NCBI RefSeq assembly: GCF_002964605.1
Contig: NZ_PQDH01000010.1
Span: 100,278-164,277, forward strand
Length of the DNA: 64,000 nucleotides
Direction: 5' to 3'
Source: Vallitalea okinawensis
Lineage (GTDB): Bacteria > Bacillota > Clostridia > Lachnospirales > PQDH01
The notes below the pieces were generated by a model. It searched no databases and was not told the DNA's origin. It saw nothing but the letters and a program-made list of their open reading frames with translations. Position 1 is the stretch's first letter, and each line of letters begins with the position of its first letter. This document shows positions 45,684 to 54,080 of the stretch, piece after piece. Both the position numbers and the translations under genes were made by a program.

Positions 45684-47468
45684 ATGAGAAGGTTGTTCAG
45701 TAAATTAAAAGATAGTTATAGTAGAAAAAGTATCCAATTCGTCATAACAGTTAGTTTTGTATGTCTTATATCGCTGGTTATATTCGTTCTGGGAGCTATC
45801 TCTTATTTTGCAACTAGTGGTGTTGTAAAAGAAAACTCGGGAGATTATGTAGTACAATTAGTGGACCAAGTCAATCGTAATATACAATATTATATTGATA
45901 ATGTTGAAGTTATTAAATACAATATCTATTATGATCATGATATCAATAAGTATTTAATAAATAAAAATACCGTTGATGAGGAAAACCTGCAAAATTACCT
46001 GAACAATTTCGTGACTGCAAGAGCTGATATAGCAAATATATTTATTTTTACTGAAGATGGTAGATATCTAGCTAACGATGCTGATATTGAACTTAATCCT
46101 AATTTTGACCCCATTAAAGAAGAATGGTATCAAAAGGCAATTGAATCCGAGGGGTTAGTCGTATCTACTTCAAGGGTTCAGAATATTATTAATGGTCAAT
46201 ATAATTGGGTTATATCTTGTAGCAATGCTTTAAGAGATGAAAATAATGAAGTCTTAGGTGTATTATTGATTGACTTGAACTTTAATTTCATTGAGGACAT
46301 GTGTAGCGGTATAAAACTTGGTAATAAGGGATACGTTTTTGTGTTAGATGAAGAGGGAGATATCGTCTATCATCCTAAGCAACAGTTAATCTATAGCAAT
46401 TTATACAATGAGCCTATAGTGGAATTATTGGACTATGAGGATGGTAATGTTATTTTAAAAGAAAGTGGCGAGCAGAAACAGTATTCTATTAGTTCCATTG
46501 AAGGTTTAGGGTGGAAAGTTATTGGTGCAGTTTATATGGATGACTTATTAGCTTATACACCAACACTTCAGAGTTATTTTGTCATGTCCGCTATAGTGGC
46601 TTTAATTATTGCTGTGACCTTAGCTATTCTTATATCAAGACAGATTCTTCATCCGCTGAAAGATTTAGCAGATGCCATGAAGGTCATTAAAAAAGGTGAT
46701 TTCACTGTTCAGATACCAGTTGAAAAAGGAAATGAAGTCGCAGAGTTAAGTCGCACATTTAATAGTATGGTAATAAGAATAAAAAACTTAATAAAAAAGA
46801 TTAATCAAGAAGAACAATTAAAGCGTAAAAATGAATTAAAAGCTCTTCAAGCACAAATTAATCCTCATTTTCTCTATAATACATTAGATGCTATCATATG
46901 GATGGCGGAATTAAAGGATTATGAAAGTGTTAAGTTAATGACATCTTCATTAGCTAAGTTATTCCGCATTAGTATCAGTAAAGGAAAGCAGATTATTCCT
47001 GTGGGGCAAGAAGTAGAACACATCAAAAACTATCTCAAAATACAAAAAATGCGGTATGGTAATAAGCTTGATTATGTATTGGATTTAGGTGAAGGGGTAA
47101 ACGATTACTATACAGTGAAACTCATACTGCAACCCATCGTGGAGAATGCCATTTATCATGGGATTAAGTATAAAGAGGGAACTGGTATGGTACGAATAGC
47201 CATCTACGATCAGCAGGATGTCTTAAAGTTATCCGTGAGTGATGATGGCATTGGTATGACAGAAGATGAAATCACAAGAGTATTAAATAAAACGATGGAG
47301 AAGAAGGGGTCAGGTAGTGGTGTAGGCATGAGCAACGTGGATGAACGTATTAAGCTCTACTTTGGTGATGACTTTGGTATCACCATCAAAAGCGAACTGG
47401 ATGAGGGAACAGAAGTTGTAATAACTATTCCTAAAATATCTATGGAAGAAGGGGGACAAATTCAGTGA
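45684..47468 (+). CDS. YesM/LytS-type sensor histidine kinase
   Basis: 594-residue membrane kinase. TM1 is at about 20-42. An extracytoplasmic dCache-like sensor of about 240 residues follows (NIFIFTEDGRYLAND, VLGVLLIDLNFNFIED), then TM2 (about 295-317), HAMP (RQILHPLKDLADAMK), His_kinase box (ALQAQINPHFLYNTLDAIIW, phospho-His near residue 393) and HATPase (PIVENAIYHGIKY; GVGMSNVDERIKLYFG). YesM-type kinases work with YesN-type regulators. The next gene, a sugar-binding protein, overlaps it by 4 bases and may present the ligand to this kinase. Confidence 0.93.
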   Translation: MRRLFSKLKDSYSRKSIQFVITVSFVCLISLVIFVLGAISYFATSGVVKENSGDYVVQLVDQVNRNIQYYIDNVEVIKYNIYYDHDINKYLINKNTVDEENLQNYLNNFVTARADIANIFIFTEDGRYLANDADIELNPNFDPIKEEWYQKAIESEGLVVSTSRVQNIINGQYNWVISCSNALRDENNEVLGVLLIDLNFNFIEDMCSGIKLGNKGYVFVLDEEGDIVYHPKQQLIYSNLYNEPIVELLDYEDGNVILKESGEQKQYSISSIEGLGWKVIGAVYMDDLLAYTPTLQSYFVMSAIVALIIAVTLAILISRQILHPLKDLADAMKVIKKGDFTVQIPVEKGNEVAELSRTFNSMVIRIKNLIKKINQEEQLKRKNELKALQAQINPHFLYNTLDAIIWMAELKDYESVKLMTSSLAKLFRISISKGKQIIPVGQEVEHIKNYLKIQKMRYGNKLDYVLDLGEGVNDYYTVKLILQPIVENAIYHGIKYKEGTGMVRIAIYDQQDVLKLSVSDDGIGMTEDEITRVLNKTMEKKGSGSGVGMSNVDERIKLYFGDDFGITIKSELDEGTEVVITIPKISMEEGGQIQ

Positions 47469-48439
47469 AGCAATCTAAGTGGAGGGTTATGACCATCTTA
47501 ATTGTACTTATATTAGGCTGTTTATTTTTCTTACTTTCCTTGGGACGGCAGAGGACACAGGTTTATTACTTTATACCTAAATCCATTGATAGTGATTTTC
47601 AGTTTTGGCAGACTGTGATGGATGGAGCAAAAACAGCATCTGATGAATTGGGGATAGAAGTTCACTATAGAGGACCAACTTATGAGACAGATGTAGATGA
47701 ACAGATTCGTATATTGTATGAAGTGATGGAGGAGGAACCTTCAGCTATTATTTTATCACCAGCGGATCAAGAAGCCCTTGTGGCAGTATGTGAGGCTATT
47801 ATGAAAAAAGGAATAACTTTAGTCCTTATAGACTCAGATGTATCTATTGAGGCTAATAAAAGCCTTATTCAAACGGATAATATAGCAGCAGCCAAAATAA
47901 TCGCTGAAGATTTAGCCAAAGGCATGGGGTACAAAGGAAAGGTAGCTATATTTTCCCATGTAGAAGGAACATCTACTGCTATTCAAAGAGAAGAAGGGTT
48001 TCGTAAGCAAATGGAACTATATGATGATATATTTGTCTTAGATGAAACTTTTTATAGTGATGGAGAAGAATTAAAAGCATATGAAAAAACCCTTAAGTTT
48101 TTAGACAGATATCCACAAGTTGATGCTATTTTTGCAACAAATGAGAAGACTGCCATGGGGGTTGGTAAAGCATTAAAAGAGTTACATCTTCAAGATGATA
48201 TAATATTTGTGGGTTTTGATGCAGAAGCTACACAGGTTCAGTATATTGAAGAGGGTACCATGTATGCATCTATGGTACAAAAGCCCTTTAATATGGGTTA
48301 TTTAGGTGTGAAAGAAGCTTATGCAATTAATGTAGAGGGAAAAGAACCAGAAGTGATTGATACAGGTTGTGCTTTAATTAAAGAAGAAAACCTATTTACA
48401 CCTGAAAACCAAAAACTACTCTTCCCATTTGTTGAGTAA
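47465..48439 (+). CDS. membrane-anchored sugar-binding protein, sensor-associated
   Basis: 324-residue periplasmic-binding-protein-like (LacI-type) domain on an N-terminal membrane anchor. The first 30 residues (MTILIVLILGCLFFLLSLG) are hydrophobic; ILGC is a possible lipobox but the hydrophobic stretch continues, favouring a TM anchor. Core pieces: VYYFIPKSIDSDFQFW, ITLVLIDSDVSIEANKS and DAIFATNEKTAMGVGKALKE. GTG start; it overlaps the kinase gene by 4 bases and no permease follows directly. This is the arrangement of XylFII-like auxiliary sensors in Clostridium. Confidence 0.85.
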   Translation: MKQSKWRVMTILIVLILGCLFFLLSLGRQRTQVYYFIPKSIDSDFQFWQTVMDGAKTASDELGIEVHYRGPTYETDVDEQIRILYEVMEEEPSAIILSPADQEALVAVCEAIMKKGITLVLIDSDVSIEANKSLIQTDNIAAAKIIAEDLAKGMGYKGKVAIFSHVEGTSTAIQREEGFRKQMELYDDIFVLDETFYSDGEELKAYEKTLKFLDRYPQVDAIFATNEKTAMGVGKALKELHLQDDIIFVGFDAEATQVQYIEEGTMYASMVQKPFNMGYLGVKEAYAINVEGKEPEVIDTGCALIKEENLFTPENQKLLFPFVE

Positions 48440-48442
48440 AAT

Positions 48443-48473
48443 TAGTCTCTTAGTTAAAGAGGCTATTTTTTTT
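48443..48473 (+). terminator. terminator between sensor operon and ABC importer
   Basis: TAGTCTCTT/AAGAGGCTA (one G-U) followed by eight T. It separates the sensor trio from the transporter genes. Confidence 0.8.
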
Positions 48474-48583
48474 AACTTTTTTGAGAGGTTTTTTAATTTT
48501 TTATAAGCAGGTATTTTTATATAATATTAGAAAAGACAGTAATGCAAGAAATAACTGAAAAAGTAGGCTTGGAGGTGTAATGA

Positions 48584-50080
48584 ATGACGCGGTGTTTAGT
48601 CAAAATGGAGGGGATTGACAAGAGTTTTCCTGGGGTAAAGGCTTTGGATCAATGTCATTTTGAACTACAAAAGGGAGAGGTACATGCTCTAGTGGGTGAA
48701 AATGGTGCGGGTAAATCTACCCTTATGAAAATATTGACAGGTGTTCATAAGAAAGATACAGGAACTATTACATATAAAGGTGAAATCATAGATATACAGG
48801 CACCTAAAATGGCTCAAGATATGGGAATAAGTATTATTCATCAGGAATTGAATTTGATGCCTGACTTAACTGTGGCTGAAAATATATTTATCGGACGGGA
48901 GCCTAAGAAAAGCATTAAGATCTTTCTGGATGATAGAACTTTAAATGAAAAAACATCTGCTTTATTAAGAGAGATGCATATCGATATTCCTAGTGATACA
49001 AGAGTTGAGGATCTAACTGTAGCTCAACAACAAATGGTGGAGATAGCGAAAGCACTTTCCTATGAATCTGAGGTTTTGATCATGGATGAACCAACTGCTG
49101 CATTAACAGAGAGTGAAATTGACGAGCTCTTTAGAATCATAACAAAATTGAAGAAGCAGGGTGTTGGCATTGTTTACATATCTCATCGAATGGAAGAACT
49201 TAAAAGGATCTGTGATCGTGTTACAGTCATGCGTGACGGTTGCTATGTTGATACAAAGCACATGGACGAAGTAACCATAGATGAAATCATAAATATGATG
49301 GTAGGTCGAGAAATTTTTGACTCAGCATCAAATGAGACATTCTATACGAGTGATGAAGTTATTCTTGAAGTTAAGAATCTTAACCATGGTCATAAAATTA
49401 TTGATGTTAATTTCCAACTAAGAAAAGGTGAAATTCTTGGTTTCGCAGGGCTTATGGGTGCAGGACGAACAGAAGTAGCTAGAGCAATATTTGGTGCAGA
49501 TAAAATGGATTCAGGTGATGTCTACGTAAATGGTAAGAAAGTATCTATTCAATCGCCTAAGGATGCTGTCAAACATCATATCGGCTACTTATCAGAAGAC
49601 CGTAAGAGATATGGATTAGTTTTGGGGTTAGATATTGAAACCAATACAGTAATGGCTAATTTTAAAGATTTTATTAATAGTATTGGATTTGTTAAGACTA
49701 ATAAAACAAAAGAAGCTGCTATGAAGCAAGTAGAAAATATAAGAATTAAAACACCAGGGATCAACCAAAAAGTTAAAAATCTTTCTGGTGGCAATCAACA
49801 GAAAGTTGTTATTGGGAAATGGCTAACAAAGGATTGTGATGTATTGATTTTTGATGAGCCTACACGAGGTATTGATGTAGGTGCCAAAGGTGAAATCTAC
49901 AAGCTTTTAAATGAACTCGTTGCTCAGGGTAAATCAATTATTATGATATCTTCCGAGCTTCCTGAGATTCTTCGAATGAGCCATCGAATCATCGTTATGT
50001 GTGAAGGTCGCATTACAGGTGAATTAGATAGAAATGAGGCTACACAAGAAAAAATAATGCATTATGCAACAGCTAGATAA
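48584..50080 (+). CDS. sugar ABC transporter ATP-binding protein (RbsA/XylG class)
   Basis: 498-residue duplicated ABC ATPase of the carbohydrate-uptake-2 type. The first half has Walker A GENGAGKSTLM and VEDLTVAQQQMVEIAKALS with Walker B LIMDEPTAALTE. The second half has the degenerate Walker A FAGLMGAGRTEVARA, and KNLSGGNQQKVVIGKWL with IFDEPTRGIDVGAKGEIY. It drives a pentose/hexose importer with the next two genes. GGAGGTG lies upstream of the ATG. Confidence 0.94.
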   Translation: MTRCLVKMEGIDKSFPGVKALDQCHFELQKGEVHALVGENGAGKSTLMKILTGVHKKDTGTITYKGEIIDIQAPKMAQDMGISIIHQELNLMPDLTVAENIFIGREPKKSIKIFLDDRTLNEKTSALLREMHIDIPSDTRVEDLTVAQQQMVEIAKALSYESEVLIMDEPTAALTESEIDELFRIITKLKKQGVGIVYISHRMEELKRICDRVTVMRDGCYVDTKHMDEVTIDEIINMMVGREIFDSASNETFYTSDEVILEVKNLNHGHKIIDVNFQLRKGEILGFAGLMGAGRTEVARAIFGADKMDSGDVYVNGKKVSIQSPKDAVKHHIGYLSEDRKRYGLVLGLDIETNTVMANFKDFINSIGFVKTNKTKEAAMKQVENIRIKTPGINQKVKNLSGGNQQKVVIGKWLTKDCDVLIFDEPTRGIDVGAKGEIYKLLNELVAQGKSIIMISSELPEILRMSHRIIVMCEGRITGELDRNEATQEKIMHYATAR

Positions 50081-50125
50081 GACACTAACCCAACTATTTG
50101 CACTTACATTTTCATTCCTTTCCCT

Positions 50126-50154
50126 AGTACAAAGCGGTATTAGCCGCTTTGTGC
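50126..50154 (+). other. intercistronic hairpin (ATPase-permease)
   Basis: AGTACAAAGCGG/CCGCTTTGTGCT 12-bp stem with a 5-base loop and no T-run. It is probably an mRNA stability or processing site. Confidence 0.45.
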
Positions 50155-50235
50155 TCACATAGGAGAATATTATAATTCATTAGAATCTTATTCAAGGTGC
50201 AAAAGTTGTAATACTTATAAATGGAGGGAACAAAC

Positions 50236-51207
50236 ATGGAAAGTAGAGTTATGATAAAGAAATCTTCTTTAGTAAATTCATCTGCCATGCAAAAAGTATT
50301 AGCTTTCGGTAGTTTAATTCTTTTAGTGGTAGTATTTTCGGTATTATCGCCTAATTTTCTTACAAAATCAAATATTATCAGCATTTTATTAGCAACAGCC
50401 GTTAACGGTGTATTGGCAGTGGGGGTCACATTCGTTATCATAACTGGTGGTATTGATTTATCAATTGGAACAGTGATGACATTTGCTTCTGTTATAGCAG
50501 GTGTATTTATTACCATGTGGGGAATGCCAATTTGGATAGGTGTATTAGGGGCAATAGGAGCAGGCGCATTGTGTGGATTTATTAATGGATTCAATGTTGC
50601 TAAATTTAAGATCCCAGCATTTATCGCTACTTTAGGTATGATGATGATTACAAAAGGTTTATCCTTAGTTATATCAGGTGCAAAACCAATTTATTTCACT
50701 GATACACCCGTTTTTTCAAAGATATCTACAGGAATGACATTTGGTATACCTAATGCAGTGTATATATTCTTTACAGCTGCAATTATAGCAGGTGTTGTAT
50801 TAGGAAAAACATTACTAGGACGTTATACATTTGCTATAGGTAGCAATTTAGAAGCGACACGTCTTTCAGGAGTTAGTACACAAAAATGGTTAATAGCTAT
50901 TCATACTTTAACGGGCGCTTTCTGTGGTATTGCAGGTATTCTGATGGCTGCAAGATTAAATTCTGCACAACCAGCACTTGGGCAGGGTTATGAACTGGAT
51001 GCAATTGCAGCGGTTGTTATCGGTGGAACATCATTAAGTGGTGGAAAAGGAACTATCTTAGGAACCATCATTGGTGCATTTATCATGAGTACATTGATTA
51101 ATGGATTAAGAATACTATCAGTTCCTCAAGAATGGCAGACTGTTGTAACTGGTATTATCGTTATTGGTGCTGTCATTGCAGATGTAGCACGTAAGCAGAA
51201 GAATTAA
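50236..51207 (+). CDS. sugar ABC transporter permease (RbsC/XylH class)
   Basis: 323-residue permease with about ten helices. The family blocks are VITGGIDLSIGTVM, GFNVAKFKIPAFIATLGMM, GRYTFAIGSNLEATRLSGV and VVIGGTSLSGGKGTILGTI. ATG 50236 is chosen because GGAGGGA lies within the preceding bases; the ATG at 50221 overlaps that site. It forms the membrane channel with the duplicated ATPase. Confidence 0.94.
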   Translation: MESRVMIKKSSLVNSSAMQKVLAFGSLILLVVVFSVLSPNFLTKSNIISILLATAVNGVLAVGVTFVIITGGIDLSIGTVMTFASVIAGVFITMWGMPIWIGVLGAIGAGALCGFINGFNVAKFKIPAFIATLGMMMITKGLSLVISGAKPIYFTDTPVFSKISTGMTFGIPNAVYIFFTAAIIAGVVLGKTLLGRYTFAIGSNLEATRLSGVSTQKWLIAIHTLTGAFCGIAGILMAARLNSAQPALGQGYELDAIAAVVIGGTSLSGGKGTILGTIIGAFIMSTLINGLRILSVPQEWQTVVTGIIVIGAVIADVARKQKN

Positions 51208-51221
51208 TAATAAAGATTTTG

Positions 51222-51295
51222 ACTGCCTCAGGCAGTTAATATAGGGCACCATGTGTGCTGTTGACTTGATACTCTATGGGATGATCAGGTCAAGT
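51222..51295 (+). other. intercistronic hairpins before the binding-protein gene
   Basis: Two structures in a 285-base gap: ACTGCC/GGCAGT (51222-51236) and ACTTGA/TCAAGT (51264-51295). Neither has a T-run. They may help raise binding-protein mRNA relative to permease mRNA. Confidence 0.35.
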
Positions 51296-51492
51296 AATTT
51301 CAAAATTGTAATCTGTTGATTCTTAAGCTTAATATGTTCATCTCTAGGAAAACTCTCTAATTGAAATGAATGAAGTAAAGGCGTCTTCATTACTTATGTT
51401 AAACGACAATGGACTTAAGATAATATATTGGGTGCAAAGAATCTTAATGATGGCTTTTGAAATTATTTTGCAAAATAAAAAGGAGGGTTTAC

Positions 51493-52533
51493 ATGAAAAA
51501 ATTAGTTGCATTATTACTTAGTTTATTGATGGTTGCATCAATTATAGGATGTACTTCTGAGCAACCTGCAGATTCAAAAGATAGCAGTACAGGTACAAAG
51601 ACAGAGGAAAAAGCTAAAACAGAAGAGAAAGCAGAAGAAAAAGCATCAACAGAGGAAAAAGACACACTTTATATTCCAGTTATATCAAAAGGATTTCAGC
51701 ATCAATTCTGGCAAGCAGTTAAATCTGGTGCTGAGCAAGCGGCAAAGGACTACGGTGTAGAAATAACATTTGAAGGACCAGAAACTGAAGCAATGGTAGA
51801 CAAACAAATCGAAATGATAGAAGCAGCCATGAGTAAGCAACCAGATGCTTTATGTTTAGCAGCTCTTGATAGTCAAGCAGTTATTCCATTGTTAAATCAA
51901 GCAGATGCAGCAGGCATTCCAATTATCGGTTTTGACTCTGGTGTAGATAGTGATATACCAGTTGCTACTGCAGCAACTGATAACTTAGCTGCAGCAGCAG
52001 TAGCAGCAGATAAAATGGCTGAGGCTATTGGAAATGAAGGAAAAGTAGCTTTAGTTGTACATGACCAAACCAGTAAAACTGGCGTAGATCGTAGAGATGG
52101 TTTCGTTAAACGCATAGAAGAAGCTTATCCAAATATTGAAATCGTAGATATTCAATATGGTGAAGGTGATCAATTAAAATCTACTGATATCGCTAAATCA
52201 ATCATACAAGCGAACCCAGATATTAAAGGTATTTTTGGAGCTAATGAAGGTTCAGCTATTGGTGTATTAAATGCTGTAAAAGAGTTAGGTAAAGAAGGCG
52301 AAGTTGTTGTAATTGGTTATGATTCAGGTAAACTTCAGCAAGATGCTATACGTAATGGTACGATGTTAGGTGCTGTTACACAGGATCCAATTGGTATTGG
52401 ATACAAAGCTGTAGAAGCTGCAGTAAAAGCAGTTAATGGCGAAAGTGTTGAGAAAGATATCGATACTGGTTTCTTCTGGTTTGACCAATCCAACATCGAT
52501 ACAGAAGAAATTCAAGCACGTCTTTATGAATAA
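51493..52533 (+). CDS. sugar ABC transporter substrate-binding lipoprotein
   Basis: 346-residue lipoprotein. A signal peptide (residues 1-20) ends in the lipobox IIGC, followed by a Lys/Glu-rich linker (TEEKAKTEEKAEEKASTEEK). The LacI-type binding fold has LYIPVISKGFQHQFWQAVKS, GIPIIGFDSGVDS, IKGIFGANEGSAIGVLNAV and VIGYDSGKLQQDAI. It is similar in fold to the anchored sensor protein at 47465. ATG 51493 has AGGAGGG upstream. It delivers the sugar to the importer. Xylose or ribose are candidates; xylA/xylB nearby favour xylose. Confidence 0.93.
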   Translation: MKKLVALLLSLLMVASIIGCTSEQPADSKDSSTGTKTEEKAKTEEKAEEKASTEEKDTLYIPVISKGFQHQFWQAVKSGAEQAAKDYGVEITFEGPETEAMVDKQIEMIEAAMSKQPDALCLAALDSQAVIPLLNQADAAGIPIIGFDSGVDSDIPVATAATDNLAAAAVAADKMAEAIGNEGKVALVVHDQTSKTGVDRRDGFVKRIEEAYPNIEIVDIQYGEGDQLKSTDIAKSIIQANPDIKGIFGANEGSAIGVLNAVKELGKEGEVVVIGYDSGKLQQDAIRNGTMLGAVTQDPIGIGYKAVEAAVKAVNGESVEKDIDTGFFWFDQSNIDTEEIQARLYE

Positions 52534-52541
52534 GAATATTC

Positions 52542-52568
52542 AAAAGAGCTGGTTTTCCAGCTCTTTTT
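52542..52568 (+). terminator. terminator of the sugar ABC operon
   Basis: AAAAGAGCTGG/CCAGCTCTTTT with a 4-base loop and a T-run. Confidence 0.85.
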
Positions 52569-52777
52569 AGTTACCGAGATTAAAGAGAGAGCTTAGGGGC
52601 TTTTTTTGATTTTATTTTAAACCATACATGTTTTCATCAGACAAATTCCCTTCTTGAGGACTTAGCACAGCCTCGTATTTTATTCAATTAATGAAGAAAA
52701 TACGAGGCTATTTTTTTAGGTATGCGTAGATAAAAGAAGAAATTTGTTGTACTTTGTTAAAATTTATATAATAACCA
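52569..52777 (+). other. gene-free stretch with a second terminator
   Basis: No ORF. A short imperfect hairpin with T-run lies near 52590-52609, then a strong terminator at 52669-52717. The fact that two terminators follow the sugar operon suggests a removed gene or a small RNA between them. Confidence 0.4.
52669..52717 (+). terminator. second strong terminator
   Basis: AGCCTCGTATTTT pairs with AAAATACGAGGCT (13 bp), followed by seven T. It lies 100 bases after the sugar operon terminator with no gene in between. Confidence 0.75.
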
Positions 52778-52806
52778 TTGACTTTTGAACAGGAATTGAT
52801 TATAAT
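52778..52806 (+). promoter_or_regulatory. promoter of the iron ABC operon
   Basis: -35 TTGACT (52778-52783), 17-base spacer, -10 TATAAT (52801-52806). Confidence 0.85.
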
Positions 52807-52808
52807 AA

Positions 52809-52846
52809 TGAAAGTAATTTTCAATTACAAGTGATATAAAATATCA
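52809..52846. promoter_or_regulatory. two Fur-like boxes
   Basis: TGAAAGTAATTTTCA (52809-52823) and TGATATAAAATATCA (52832-52846) both fit a 7-1-7 inverted repeat like the Fur consensus TGATAATNATTATCA. They lie at and after the predicted transcription start, consistent with iron-dependent repression. Confidence 0.6.
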
Positions 52847-52872
52847 TTAAGTTACTTTCATAGGAGGATATT

Positions 52873-54003
52873 ATGAAGAAAAAAGTATGGATGTTACTAA
52901 GTGTATTAATGATTACTGTATTAGGTGTATTCGTTGGATGTTCATCTGATGTAGTGACAGAAGAACCTGAAACTAAAGAAGAAGTAGTAGTGGAAGAAAA
53001 AACAGAAACTACTGATCAAGATACAGAGAAAGAAGAAAAAGAAGTAGAGAAGCAAGTGGTTAATTTATATACAGATAGACATTATGATACAGATGAAGAA
53101 CTGTATAAACTGTTTACTGAAGAAACAGGCATTGAAGTAAATGTTGTAAAGGGTAAAGGCGACGAATTAATTGAAAGACTTGTTCGTGAAGGTGAAGATA
53201 CTGAAGCTGATTTATTAATTACAGCTGATGCAGGAAGATTACATAGGGCAAAAACAAGCGATCTTCTTCAACCAGTTGAGAGTGAAGTATTGACAACAAA
53301 CATTCCTGAGAACTTAGTTGATCAAGATCATCAGTGGTTTGGTATAACAATGCGTGCAAGGATACTTGCTTATGCTCCAGACCGTGTTAACGTAGAAGAA
53401 TTGACAACATATGCAGATCTAGCTGATCCAAAATGGAATGATAAAATTCTTGTTCGTTCTTCAACAAATATCTATAACCAATCTTTAGTAGCATCATTAA
53501 TTGCTATTCAAGGTGAAGAAGCTACAAAAGAATGGGCTGCAGGTGTCGTTGAAAATATGGCAAGAGAACCAGAAGGTAATGACCGTGCTCAAGCAACAGC
53601 AGTAGTTGCTGGTGAGGGTGATATTGCCATCATGAACTCTTATTACATTGGTAAAATGATAAACTCTTCTGAGCCAGAAGAAGTAAAAGTAGCTGAAAGT
53701 GTCAAGATCTTTTTCCCAGATCAAGATACAAATGGTACACACATCAATGTTAGTGGTGTTGGCTTAACAAAACATGCTAAGAACCAAGAGAATGCAATTA
53801 AATTAATGGAATTCTTATCAAGTGAAACTGCTCAAGAGCAATATGCTCAAGCGAATTACGAGTATCCAGTTAATCCTAATGTAGAACCTTCAGAGCTTTT
53901 ACAGTCATGGGGAGAATTCAAAACTCAAGATATCAACCTTTCATTATTAGGTGAATATAATGCTAAAGCAGTTGAGATCATGAATGAAGTAGGCTGGAAA
54001 TAA
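52873..54003 (+). CDS. ferric iron ABC transporter substrate-binding lipoprotein
   Basis: 376-residue lipoprotein with lipobox VGCSS and an acidic linker of about 30 residues. It has the FutA/FbpA-type binding fold: VVNLYTDRHYDTDEELYKLF, DLLITADAGRLHRAK, WFGITMRARILAY, and the typical end LSLLGEYNAKAVEIMNEVGW. The conserved Tyr residues fit Fe(III) binding. It is followed by its permease and ATPase. Controlled by a consensus promoter with Fur-like sites. Confidence 0.93.
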   Translation: MKKKVWMLLSVLMITVLGVFVGCSSDVVTEEPETKEEVVVEEKTETTDQDTEKEEKEVEKQVVNLYTDRHYDTDEELYKLFTEETGIEVNVVKGKGDELIERLVREGEDTEADLLITADAGRLHRAKTSDLLQPVESEVLTTNIPENLVDQDHQWFGITMRARILAYAPDRVNVEELTTYADLADPKWNDKILVRSSTNIYNQSLVASLIAIQGEEATKEWAAGVVENMAREPEGNDRAQATAVVAGEGDIAIMNSYYIGKMINSSEPEEVKVAESVKIFFPDQDTNGTHINVSGVGLTKHAKNQENAIKLMEFLSSETAQEQYAQANYEYPVNPNVEPSELLQSWGEFKTQDINLSLLGEYNAKAVEIMNEVGWK

Positions 54004-54011
54004 GAAATAAC

Positions 54012-54047
54012 AAGCACATGATAAACATGGTTTATCATGTGCTTTTA
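54012..54047 (+). terminator. strong intercistronic hairpin
   Basis: AAGCACATGATAAAC/GTTTATCATGTGCTT, a 15-bp stem with a 3-base loop, followed by a short T-run. It lies between the binding-protein and permease genes, a common place for partial termination that gives more binding protein. Confidence 0.65.
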
Positions 54048-54080
54048 CCCATTTATACGACTTGGTAAGGAGGAAGGGAC

